From Camarhynchus parvulus (Eukaryota; Chordata; Aves; Passeriformes; Thraupidae): a stretch of DNA of 64,000 nt. Below the pieces are notes generated by a model. The model was not told the origin of the DNA. It did not search any database and was given only the letters and a program-made list of their open reading frames with translations. Where the stretch lies: the NCBI RefSeq assembly GCF_901933205.1, contig NC_044573.1, positions 60,561,493 to 60,625,492 of the forward strand, read 5' to 3'. Of this stretch, positions 21,911-32,870 are shown piece by piece; the first letter of the stretch is position 1, and each line of letters begins with the position of its first letter. The translations under genes were made by a program, and so were the position numbers.

Positions 21911-24900
21911 GATTTTATTTACTAAGGAAGACTCAGAACTGCTTTTCTTGGTGAAAGTCAAGCTCAAATATTAAATATTTCTTTAAACGAGTGAGTATGC
22001 AAAGAGCTTTCCAGCAGGGTTTGCTCGGTGCTCCAGGCACAAGCAATAGAGCTGAAGATAAAAGCTTCATTAAGCCACTGTATGAATCCATGTTGGGTGC
22101 TGCATGCAGGTAGCTCTAACACTTGAATATCAAAGAGTGCAGCAGTCTTAAAAAACATCCAGAGACAGCAACTGTGTTGGCACAGCAAAGCTATGAAGAA
22201 AGGGCAGCTATCTTCTGAGACTGAAACATCACTAAGAGTCAAGCAGATTCATTTTATTGGAAAAAAGAAATTTCAGATTACTGATGACAGAAAAAAGAGG
22301 AATCTTTCAAGTCTTATAAAAATGTCACGGCGTGGAACACACATGCAAACTTTAGAGACAAATAAATTGCCATCTGTTTCAGTCTTTTATTGTGTTTTCA
22401 TTTAAAACAGAGTCATCAGAACAAAAAAGCCCCCTGGTTCTCTTGAGCTGTGAACAGGGAATAATTTTTCTTAGCACAGCAAAAGGGCTACTGTTAAATG
22501 GAGCTTGAAGGTAGTTACTGTATACCTTTTGTGGAAAGAACGGGCAACAACTCTACTCCAAACCCAGAGGAAACTAAAGTCTGGAGTAAGGCTCTGACAT
22601 TTGGAAGAGTTAAAGCTCCAGTGAGAATGAGTGGTTTAACCAGAACTTCTATTCTACACCACTTTTAGCACTAGTTTCTCACATTTCCCTCCCCATCCTT
22701 CAGGATTATCTTCTGCAAAATCTGGTTCTTGCAGGCACGAGGAACCGCATGTGAGGATTTGAGGTACATACTAAGCCAGGAAACAAGGAGTGGGAGTGGG
22801 TGGATCCTTATTAGCACAAAGGAATTGATCCCATGTGTGAAAGAAAAATACTCATCTGCAGTGTAGGCAATATCTGAGCAAACCCAAAATTCCTAGGCCT
22901 TTTCCCCAGTATTGAAAGACCATGACTCTCACAGACATAGTTTCTAAAATGCTAAAAACCTGTGATTGATTTTCATGGAGCTCAAAATTATCCATAGCTG
23001 CCAGAGGAATGGATTAATAGCACCCTCATTACTAAAAGGAATTGGATTTGCAGCAATACCAGGTATGATTGCTCTTTCTTTCCTTCTGTCTTAATTTAAT
23101 TTATGTACATGGGTAAGGATCTATCTGTATTGCCTAGGGGATTTGGGTTTTTTAAAGGTACTATAACAAATATTTTCAAGCAATACTGCAGCAGCAATTT
23201 TAGAACTGCAGCCTGTCCTCATCTTCCAGCATTTTATCTGCACTCTTTTGGAAATGAGTGTTTTAATCTATCCTAAGGCTAGTGATTAAGACAATTATTT
23301 TTTAGAACAAACTTGTTTATGGCAAACATCTCAAAACTATACTCGTGTCTGTGTTTAAGAAGAGCGTCATACACATACAGGCACTCATATACCAGCAGTC
23401 ATAACACCACAGGCCACATTACAAAAAGTATTTCTCCTTTTCCTATTTTTGTGCACCAGAGAACAGCTGTTTATATATGCTCCATTTCCCTGACATCTAC
23501 AACAATTATGTGTGCAAGAGGGGTGTGTCCTGATATTTCAAAACAATTCACTTCACAGAAGGAGTTACTGCTAAGTGTTTTCTTAGCAAAAGGCAAGGCA
23601 AGTAGCCTCTCATCTTGATTAAAACCCTCTGACTTTTGGAATCTTCTGTTAAATTATATTTGCTGTACAGGAAGGGTGTAGGAGGGAGGAAAAGAATTGA
23701 AAAACTCCACTCTTCTGTCAATTATCAAGTGTTTTAAATTTAGAGATTTTCCCATCAACTAGAAACTAAATCCATTTGGGTTTTGCCAGAGAAAATGGGT
23801 GAAGATGCCATTTCTAAAGTGTGTAAAGACTTTGTGGTTCATTTCACAATAATATTTGTTGAACTTTTGTGGCACGCTTTCAGAGGAAGCAAGACAGGGC
23901 TGTGTTAGTCATGATTCGCTAAATAGTACATCCTAATCCTTCCTAGTTTTTGTTTATTCATGCCTTGCTGTGGGATTTATCTGTTAGCTCATGGAAAGAA
24001 AAGGAAAATCCCAGCAGACAGAGGAATGCAGCCTTCCAGTCCACAGCTTGGAGACAGGTTTGGATATTTCTGTTAGGAAGATTTTCTTCAATTCTGACAG
24101 AAACCCAGATGCACAGGGAATGGGGAAAAGGAGCAGAAATAGGTTGTCTGTTTCTCAGGTGAGAACTGGGGACACCAAGCTCCACACACAAGATGACCTG
24201 GAAATCAGACATTTAGCTTGGTGAGGCAATGAGGGGCAAGCTGCGCCTTTCTCCTGAGAACTCTTCACACCTCTGCCCACTGCTGCTGCCAAACAACACT
24301 GTGGTCAGGCAGACTCCATCTAGCCTTTGTACATCAGGGCATCTCCAAGCAATGTCATCACGAGGAGAAGAGTGCAAGCTGTGCTAGAAATGTCCCCATG
24401 ATCTCTACCTTCTGCCTCACAAGGTTGTTTCAAAAGTTGCTTTCATTCTCCATCCCTCCAGGCTGAGCTGACTGATAACAAAACTCTTGTTTTTTTCTCA
24501 TCTGCTCTGAAAGAGGATTCATTCATTGTGAGAGGCCCTTTTGTCAGAGGAGGGTGTGTCCTCTTTGTTTTATTTCGTGCTGTCCCTTACTGACCATAAC
24601 CTTGGTGGAGCTGGAGGAGGGAGCTGAGCCACTGCTGTGCATGGTGAAGCCCTGTCCCTCTGGTGCGGAGCAGGCCTGCGGGGGTGGCAAACAAGGGAGC
24701 AAGTGTGTTGAAATCCTGCCTCGGCTTTTCCGGCCCAGGTGATCCTGCCAGTGACAGATCCAGTCTGAACTTCAGCTACCGCCAAGGAGGTCAAGGACAG
24801 AGGGAGTGGAAAACCAAAGCCTGGGGTGCATAATGAAGTCCTTATGCGCTGAAAATTCATATTTGATATGCCATAGACTGAGATGTTGACAGCCACAATC

Positions 24901-25531
24901 TGAGCTTTGCAGGAAAAGGTTTTGAAGAGAAAATATGCTGTCTCTGCAAAGGCTGGCAGAGAGCCGGCATGGGCCTGCAGAGCACTGAGTCTGTTCATTG
25001 GTCGCTCCCCTTAGAGAAGTAAGGAAAAAATTATTTTATTTAATTGGTTTTTGCTCAGTTTCTCAGTTGCTGATTGTGTAGAGCAAGAGCCACAGCATCC
25101 AAGAAGGTTGTATTTCTGTCCTCAGCCTGTCTTGGATTTGGTGTGTGAAGGTATGCAAATCTGCTCTGTTCTGGGCACCTTGGTTTTCTTCATGTCAAGT
25201 TTTCTTCTTCTCAAGTCTTTGCAGCTCTTGGGAAACCAAGTATCAAATATTGTTATTAACTAAAGTCTTTTGATGGCATTTCTAATCTTGGTCTATCAGT
25301 CCTCATGAAAAGTCACAGGTTTTGCAAACCTCTCCTTTACAATGCAAATGCATTTTCCTACACAAATTACTATGAAAATGGTGTAGTGATGCTACATAAA
25401 CAGGATGAATGTGCGCTCTGTGGACAATGCGTGAGAAGGAAAAGACTCCATCTGTTTCTTCCTGAACTGCTTTGAAGCAACTGGGATAATAGGACTCTAA
25501 AGCATGGTAAATTCATTAGTTTAGACCTGTA
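21911..25531. other. 3.6 kb non-coding stretch, nothing firmly recognised
   Basis: The first few hundred bases could include further decayed CR1 sequence, but I cannot align it by eye. Overlapping frames at 23950-24224 and a 142-codon minus-strand frame at 24570-24998 fall in slightly GC-richer DNA and show no domains. There is no CpG island. Confidence 0.5.
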
Positions 25532-25560
25532 CTTAAAAACCTCTTAAAAAGGTTTTTAAG
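25532..25560. repeat. perfect inverted repeat (10-bp arms)
   Basis: CTTAAAAACC (25532-25541) and GGTTTTTAAG (25551-25560) are exact reverse complements around TCTTAAAAA. Confidence 0.7.
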
Positions 25561-25914
25561 ATCCATTAATATGGAGTATGTATTCTTGATTGTAACACGG
25601 AGTTTTAACATTCCTTTTGAATTGCAGTAGGAACTTCTGCTCAACTGCTCCAGCACATTGTCTATCGAGTCCATACATCTTTCATCAGTCATTGCTAAGG
25701 TTATCTCACTACATAATTTATCTTCACTTATTCTTGTAATATTTGACTCAGATTTTCAGGACCCAATTGTGAGCACAGTCTGTCCGTAGCTGGCATGACG
25801 TTCAGTAGCTATTCTGCTGCTCCAAACTGCAATACAATAATTTTCTCCCCGAACTGGACTACCAGAAATGAATCCCTGAGATCCTGAAACCATGTTGAGC
25901 ATTCATTCTATAAA

Positions 25915-25967
25915 CAAACAAATAAATAAGTAAATAAATAAATTCTATTTTATTTATTTATTTATTA
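25915..25967. repeat. AAAT tract facing TTTA tract (inverted microsatellite)
   Basis: An (AAAC/AAAT)n run to about 25942 is followed, after the short spacer TTCTA, by a (TTTA)n run 25948-25966. The two halves are complementary, so the strand can fold into a long hairpin. No poly(A)-bearing retroelement body is attached. Confidence 0.85.
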
Positions 25968-26095
25968 CACCTGCATCTGGCAGCTGTAGATTTAAACTGA
26001 TACAGGAATTCTCCTCAGTGTTTCTGTGGTGGGTTGGCCATGACTCAATATCCAGCTACCACATCCACTGGTATCTTGGCTGTGTCAGCATGGAA

Positions 26096-26145
<50 letters not shown>
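26096..26145. repeat. (ATAG)n tetranucleotide microsatellite, about 12 copies
   Basis: A perfect run of ATAG units over 50 bases. Read on the minus strand it produces an apparent YLSI repeat inside a 70-codon frame (26045-26257), which is an artefact of the satellite. Perfect tetranucleotide runs of this length are usually length-polymorphic. Confidence 0.97.
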
Positions 26146-27573
26146 TAAAATATATAGCTACATCCGTGTCTCTTGCGAGAGGAGCTGTACCTGTCTGAGC
26201 TAAAGGGATGCACCCCTGGCTATATTCAGGTGTATATTCCAAATGAAGTTCTTCCATGTTGTCTTTTTAAATTTCTCAAAATAGTGTACTGAAGTAGTAG
26301 TTAAAAATGGAGACCCCAAAGCATAGCCTCCTATCTGTGGTGGCACTTCCATTGTGCATGATTCTGCCAATGATTCTTCAGATCCCCCCTTTTGTCCAGG
26401 CTTTTTTTGTGGGTTCGTTTTTTTTTAATTAAATTGCCATGTCGCGATCTATTTTTTTTTCAAATTAAATGACATCCACCATGAAATACATAATATTGTA
26501 CATAGGAATTAGGACAGGATGGAATTATATTTTTACTAAAGCTAGATCTAATTTTAGGTTATTTGAACCACTGTGACAGTTTTTACAATAAATTGAAATT
26601 TGTATTTGACACTACCTTGATTTAATGTAGTTTTCAATTCTATATAGTATTTAAGTTAGGAGATGACAAATAAGCTGTGGAAAACATTTATTTTCAGCTC
26701 ATTTTGCAGTGTTATTGCATTTGAGTCACAAGAACAGATTTTTATATTACCAACAATATATTCTTAAAATATAGTGGATTAAATGCAGAATAAACACTAG
26801 GTACAGAACTCTCTAGATTATATCATAAAGTGTATTTAATTAAAAAAACCTCTTCTCCTCTCAGCACTGCCATTTCATATTTTATTCTTGAAAACATTGT
26901 CTTGCACAAATTATGTCATGCAATCTTCACCTTCACCATTTATGACAAAACCCATCATAATCTCCAAACCTGTAATCCTGTCTATTAAGACCATGAGGCT
27001 GAAGTCTCTTGTAATTTCTGCTGTGAAGCCACTGACGGCCTGACAGGCAAAACCTATGACTCAGTTCTAATTCAATTAGATTTATTTCAACAGTTTTTCT
27101 CCCAATTTTCTCCTGTGTACAAAGCAAATTACAGGCACTTAAATAATAATATAGCATTTCAGGATGCAAGCAGCAGTTCTGGGGTATTCGGCATTAACAC
27201 AGTCATGCTTCATTCAAGGTTGTAGAAAAATGTGCATAAAAACATTTGGGTAAGCATTCCCCATGGTTTGAGTCATTTCATACAACAAAACAAAACCTGG
27301 AATGTTTTTGGATAGCTACAGTTTGCACAGATTCACGTGCAAGTTTGGAAATGTCCAGAATGGAACATAGCCTGGTCTGCAGAGCTTAGGATGTTGCATT
27401 TATTTCTATGTTTCTTTATTAAAAATTCAGATGCTTTAAGTCATGTCTTTTCAAAATTATCCCTCAATGATACCTTGCGCTGTTGCTGCTACTTTGTGTT
27501 CTTATGAGGAGTAATCAGTGGATTTAGTTATATAAGGACTATGTTGTCCTCCTGTAGATAATATGCAAACTTT
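26146..27573. other. AT-rich non-coding stretch
   Basis: It contains T-rich runs near 26402-26460. The segment 26930-27090 has a more unique, enhancer-like texture (GACGGCCTGACAGGC, CTAATTCAATTAGATTTATT), but I would not call it without alignment. No gene is visible. Confidence 0.5.
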
Positions 27574-28378
27574 CACAGGATCTCAGAGTGTGTCAGGTTG
27601 GAAGGGACCACAGTGGGTGATCTGGTCCAGCTCAGTCAGGGTCATCCTAGAGCTCATAGCACAGGATTACATCCAGATGGTTCTTGCATATCTCCTGTGA
27701 GGGAGACAGCACTGGCAAACTGTGGGCAACTTGTACCAATACTCAGTCACTGCTTAGTGAAGTTCTTCCTCATACTCAAGTGGAACTTCATGTGCATGAG
27801 TTTCTGCCCATTGTCTCTTTCCTATTGCTTGGCACCACCAAGGAGAGCCTGGCTCCATCTTCTTAACACCCTCCCTTGAGACACTTGTAGTTATTGATGG
27901 GGGTCTCCTCTCAGTCAGCTCTCCCTGAGCCTGAATAGGCCCAGATGCCTTTTCCATAAGAGACGCTTCACTCTCTTAATCCCCTTTGTAGCCCTCCACT
28001 GGACCTGCTGCAGGAGCTCCATGTCTCTGTTGTGTTGAGGAGGCCAGAACTGCACACAGCACTCCAGATGTGGCCACACCAGGGCTGAGCAGAGGGGCAG
28101 GATCATCTCCCTCAACCTGCTGGGAATGCTTTGCCTAATGCATCCTCGGATAGCATTGACCTTCTTGGCCACATGGCAACAGTGCTGGCTCATGGACAGC
28201 TTGTTGTCCACCAGGATCCCCAGGTCCTTCTCCACAGAGCTGCTTTCCAGCAGTTTGGTCCCCAGCCTGTACAGGTGTCTGGGGTTATTAATACAGGACC
28301 CTGTATTTGCCTTTGTTGAATTTCAGACAGTTTTTCTCTGCCCATCTCTCCAGCCTGTAAAGGTCGTTCAAATTTTAA
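27574..28378 (-). mobile_element. CR1 LINE, minus strand, ORF2 C-terminus plus 3' UTR
   Basis: The 3' end is at 27574 (plus-strand text CACAGGATCTCAGAGTG...CAGGTTGGAAGGGACC, the reverse complement of the CR1 tail). Reading leftward from 28378, the minus strand encodes LYRLERWAEKNCLKFNKGK, then the 106-codon frame 28235-27915. Conserved CR1 blocks follow: EKDLGILVDNKLSMSQHC, the IRGCIRQS block, LPLCSALVWPHLECCVQFWPPQ, and MELLQQVQWRATKGIKRV. Downstream the frame breaks, where KRRL...NGxKL...RHWNRLPRE would be expected. The copy is 5'-truncated, lacks the catalytic palm and is inactive. It is better preserved than the copy at 12650-13400. Confidence 0.95.
27915..28235 (-). pseudogene. CR1 ORF2 C-terminal fragment (reverse transcriptase thumb region)
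   Basis: A 106-codon open remnant of the CR1 ORF2 polyprotein, which normally carries endonuclease plus reverse transcriptase. What is left lies C-terminal to the catalytic FADD motif, with the recognisable blocks EKDLGILVD, HLECCVQFWPPQ and QVQWRATK. The final REVxxxPSLxxFK part is not in frame. It cannot have enzymatic activity alone. Confidence 0.85.
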
Positions 28379-30519
28379 TTATGATCTAACTTCTCCATAC
28401 TGCAAAATGTCTCACTAAAAAAATTGGCAACAAAATGAAATAATTTCCACATTAAAACAATATTAAAAATCATATGTCATGTTTCATGGGAATGTCATGG
28501 GGTAGCCAGTACTACCCACCTTCAGCTCAGCTGGTGATCTTTCACCTACCAATAGCCCATCCTGCTGGGAACGTCTGTCCATGGGCATTTGGAAATCTAG
28601 ACCTAGGATGACTCTGACCCTGAATCAAGAAGTGCAAATACAAGGGGGAAAGTTGTTATTTTGCTAACTGGGTCAGAATATCAGATTCATGTCTACAGTT
28701 GAGACAGTAAGTTGTTGCTCAAAGTTTTCATTTTGGAAAACTGGCAATTTTTTGCCAAGTTGGAAAGAGGGACAGAAAGTGGCAATGTGAATTCATCTCT
28801 ATAATCTTGTCCTTGAAGTGTTCCTACCATCCAGATGTTTCTAGTGACATCTGTCTCAGCTCAAAGAACATATGTTGTTGCAGACCCATCACCTTATGCT
28901 GAGTAATTGAAAAAAACAACATATACTCAGCTCACCAACACCCTGTTTACAGGAGAAAAGCTCTAATTTCAGCACTTTCAACTTAGAGTGCTATTTGGAA
29001 ACATTTAGCTCATAAAAAACCTCACAGTTCATGCTTTGAACTCATCATGACCTGAACATTTTGTTAACAAAGTACCCTGTTAATGTTTTGACCAAAAGAA
29101 CTAATGTACTTGAGGATGGTTGTGTTGCCAAAGTGGTGCTTGCTCCTAAAAAGGGAAAGTTTTAATTCTATTTTCAAAAGCAATGTCTTACTCCTAACTA
29201 TATATGGAAATGTCATCAATCAGTTCTGAAAACAGAGTGTGCACTGCAGTGCATTTTAACACCTTGGGTTCCTGCCTGCTTTTGGCCTAACCAATCTCCC
29301 CACACTGGGGCTCACAGCAGAAGCCTTTTGCTGTGCCTCTTTTCCCTCTACTAGCTTGGGTAGGTGTGAATGTAAGTTTTGCTTTAACCACCAGCAATAA
29401 AGGAACAAGCTATCAAAAGAGGGGATAATAAAATACATTGCCACTCCCAGATATATTTACAACAGAATTCCTTGACTAAGGTGGTTTTGCTGGTGGTTTT
29501 TTTTTCAATTAAGATCTAAGCCACCTAAAGCCTTCACCTTCCATAGGTGCAACCTTTTGATATTGTCCTGGTTTTAATGCAATAAAAATAATATCACTAA
29601 AAAGTGGATTCTAAACATTTTAATCAGTTCCCTATTAATACCTACCAAAAGACTTCCACATTTCAAAATATTTTTGCTTAAAGGGATGCATTATTTAAGC
29701 ATTAGTCCTACCAAGTAAAAGGTAGTTGTTTCTTAAGTAGTTAGCGAGGTCAGACACTGGTTTTCTGAACCAAATCCCAAGAAATCCCTGAGAGATAAAT
29801 TCAGCAGCAATGAAAGCAATGGAAATACTTCAACAGTAAAGAAACACAACAATTAAGGGTTAATAAGAAGTGCTGTATTCTACAAATCAGAACTGAATCC
29901 TAAAAAATCCAGTGCATTGGGAAATACTGCATGTGCAATTGTCATTTACAAGCTACTTAATTGTATTTTACCTCTTTTAACTTCTTCCTAATTCTTGATC
30001 AAATCTGAAAAGTAATATATATTGTGCATATTTTAAAAATTGTATTAGCTCCTGTTTTGTTGGAGTTTTTTGTATGAAGATAATCAAACATTTTGGTTTG
30101 TTTTGTTGGTTTTTTTTCACTGCCAGTCATCTAACTTACTTTTGTCTCCTTCATATGAAAATAACAAGCCCTTCTCAATACTTTCAGAACTGCATTTTAG
30201 AAACTCTAAACAGTCATAGTTGATTGGGTATACAAGGAAAAGGGATTTCTACAAGCCCCTGATAGAAGAGTTCACATGGAAGAAACTATCAGTCAAATAG
30301 ACAGGATGCAGGGAAAAAAAGCAAAAGAGGATAAAAAATGGGAGGCTTTGTGGCTTCTTAAAATACTTCCAGCTAAATGTAGGATGGCAGAGATTTTGTC
30401 AAAATTAGTAGTCAACGTGATGTAAGTGTGTAGGATAAAATCTATTTTGTTGGTGAGGAAAAGAAGACTATTGTAACTTACTTAGCTACAGGATATTGTT
30501 TCTGACAATTTGTCAGCAT
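28379..30519. other. AT-rich non-coding stretch
   Basis: Chance frames only (up to 62 codons). Near 28490-28620 the sequence changes texture (CCAGTACTACCCACC, CACCTACCAATAGCCC), but no repeat family could be named. T-rich run at 29499-29507. Confidence 0.55.
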
Positions 30520-30720
30520 GTTGTTATTAATACGGAGGCTGAACATCATTTGTATCAAAATTGTCACTCGGAGCCCTCGCTTCCCAGACAACTTCAGCTT
30601 CCTAATCATGTGCAAACTCCTGCAGTTATTTTTATTTTGAGATTCAAACTCTTTTTGAGGCCAGAGTAGTGGCAGATTAACAAAAAGAAACAGAAAGATT
30701 CAGAAACCTTCCGCAGAGCT
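30520..30720. promoter_or_regulatory. candidate conserved non-coding element
   Basis: It contains ATACGGAGG, CACTCGGAGCCCTCGC, CCTAATCATGTGCAAAC and CAGATTAACAAAAAG: retained CpGs beside homeodomain-like words in unique sequence. The evidence is texture only. Confidence 0.25.
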
Positions 30721-31039
30721 CAAACTACTGAGTACAGATTTCTAAAATTAGCATATTTTAGGTAGGAATCCTGATGATCTATAAGGGACAGTTCGCCTTA
30801 TTAGAAAGCAGGATGCGCAGTTAGAGGGACTTACTTGGTCTTTACTCATGTTTGCAACACCCTCTTCCTTGAAGAGATGATGCTATATATTTCAGAAAGT
30901 TCAGCTAATTGTTAAGCTTGCATTAAATGCTGAATATCTTGAGTTACAGTAGGCAGCCATAAAGCTTTATGAGAACAATTGGATATGTTTAAATTTAAAC
31001 CAGTCCCTGTTAACCAGGGTTTGGGAGAAATCTCCTTCA
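30721..31039. other. non-coding spacer
   Basis: Nothing recognised before the CR1 fragment that follows. Confidence 0.55.
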
Positions 31040-31425
31040 GTGAGTGTATTTTCATGAACAGTCTAGGTGATGGAAAACAGTAAGTCCTTATTAAATCTGC
31101 AGACAATAGGAAGGGTGGAGCTTCAAACATGCTGAAAAGCTGAAAATGATCCTGAAAACTGAAGCTGCATGAAAAAAAACCAAGATGGTATTCAAGAAGG
31201 AAGAACACAAAGTTCTGCATTTGGCCAGGAGGAATCAGCTTCTCAGATGCTCGATGGGGAACAACTGGCTGGGTGGATAAGGACAGAAGAGGACTCTGGG
31301 ATGATAAAGCACTGCTGGCTGAGTATAAATCAGCCACATCATCCTGCTCTGGACAGGCCAAATACTAAGCTAGGACTTATAAACACAAGAAAAGACATGT
31401 AGCAGCTTCTGTTCTCCTCAGAAAA
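31040..31425 (+). mobile_element. old CR1 LINE internal fragment (ORF2 region)
   Basis: Nucleotide text follows the CR1 ORF2 order: CATGAACAGTCTAGGTGATGG (FINDLDDG region), CTTATTAAATCTGCAGACAA-TAGGAAGGGTGGAG (the KFADDTKLGG region, with the catalytic aspartates altered), ACACAAAGTTCTGCATTTGG (KCKVLHLG), GGAACAACTGGCTGGG, then GGATGATAAAGCACTGCTGGCTGAGTATAAATCAGC (the MSQQCALAA region). All frames are broken by stops and indels. The 149-codon minus-strand frame 30912-31361 is a shadow on the opposite strand. The boundaries are approximate. Confidence 0.6.
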
Positions 31426-32539
31426 TAACACCTGCTGTTTTGCTTTAGCCAGTTTTGGTGTCTCCACTTCTCAGTCCACTCTAGCTCTATTTTCTAGGAT
31501 GATTTTTACTCTAGACTTTGGAATACCTTCTTTGTAAGACATTGGGCCAGCCACCGTTGGTGAGGACATGCAGAATGAGCAGGGCTTCTGCCATTCCTCC
31601 ATACTCTGCTGCTCCTCTGTATGCAGTGCCCCAAAGGGCACTGGGCTGCTCATGTTGTGTAGATTTTTTGGGTTTTTTCATTTTCATCTGAGGAGTTAGG
31701 CCCGAACCCCACATCAGACACTAGTTCTGAAATGTTTCTGTTCCTAATTTCTGCAGAACTCTAGGCTCACCTCCAAGCCCTTCAGATAGGAAAATGTCAT
31801 GTCACATTTGTATTGTCTTTGCCTCAGCAGTTCTGCTAGGCCAAACATCCGTGGGACAGAAGGGGAGACAGAGGAAGGGATAAAAGGTCGGGCATCCAAG
31901 TATTGCACATAACTCATTCAGGGGAATGAACAACTCATGCATTCATAATTTTACTTGAGTTCAGGCCAGTCAACAAACATCTTTATTTTGAAAAATATGT
32001 TGAACAGCTATTGAAATCTCACATTTTCTGCTGCCAGCTTTTTCTAATTTGTTTCTGGTGAGAACAAAGACATTTACTTGATCTAACTTAATTTTTCTTT
32101 ATTCTGTACACAGTATGCCCTAAAGAAAGCTGGGATAGTCACAAACGAATCATCATAGATCGCATGGGGAATGACTTTGTGAGCAAAAGCAGCCACTGCT
32201 GAAGTCCAGTATTCCCTTTTGCCTACAAAAGACTTAAAACGTTGCTGTTTCTACTGCAAGCTAGTCACAACACTGGTTTCAATTCCACCATCCAGACAAC
32301 ACACCACCTCCCTCAAGTGGTCAGCAAATTTAGGGTTGTTTGTTCTGCTTCAAGGGTTGTTTTCTGACACTGCCCAAAGAATGTGTTGAAGAACGTACTT
32401 TTTATAAACATTAATAGATCAAGTTTAAACCGTTCTGCAAAAAAAAAAGAAAAAAAAGTATTTTGAATGGTAGAAAGAGATAAAAATCTCTCGGAAACAA
32501 ACACTTAGCTGGCATCACTTCAGCACTGTAGGCTTAGAT
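31426..32539. other. non-coding stretch, nothing recognised
   Basis: Chance frames at 31471-31714 (minus) and 32313-32504 (minus). A-rich run at 32439-32458. No supported gene. Confidence 0.55.
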
Positions 32540-32870
32540 GAGAATACTGAAATAGCTGCTTTTTTGTGGATGGGCCCTAATAGCTTTCTGCCTGCGGTTA
32601 CAGGCATTCAGTTACGGTCACTGCCACGGCAGGGATTGTATAAGCACATAAGCTAATCAAAACAGTGGCACATTTGGAAAAGCAGCACTGTTAATTCTGA
32701 TGGCTTGCTCAAATCCTCATTGGAATAATTACAGTTTTCTTCTTTTGTTCAAAATGCTCTCCATTTAGAAACAGTTCTTTTGTAATTTGCTGCCTAATGT
32801 GTACTTGCAGAACAAACTGGAACAATGTTGGTGAAGAGCTCACAGGAACTCAAGCCAGAATTACATAAAT
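32540..32870. promoter_or_regulatory. candidate conserved non-coding element
   Basis: It has CCTGCGGTTACAGG, GTTACGGTCACTGCCACGGC (three CpGs in about 35 bases), CTAATCAAAAC, TTAATTCTGATGG, GGAATAATTACAG and a SOX-like AACAATG. No open frame crosses it. In this CpG-poor window the cluster stands out and resembles developmental enhancers, but there is no comparative evidence. Confidence 0.35.

Noticed and set aside
24570..24998. 142-codon minus-strand open frame
   Set aside because: No domain, no signal peptide, overlaps frames on the other strand in GC-richer DNA; amino-acid use looks like translated non-coding sequence.
26045..26257. minus-strand frame with repeated YLSI
   Set aside because: Translation of the ATAG microsatellite.
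30912..31361. 149-codon minus-strand frame
   Set aside because: Lies largely antisense to a decayed CR1 fragment and has no motif.
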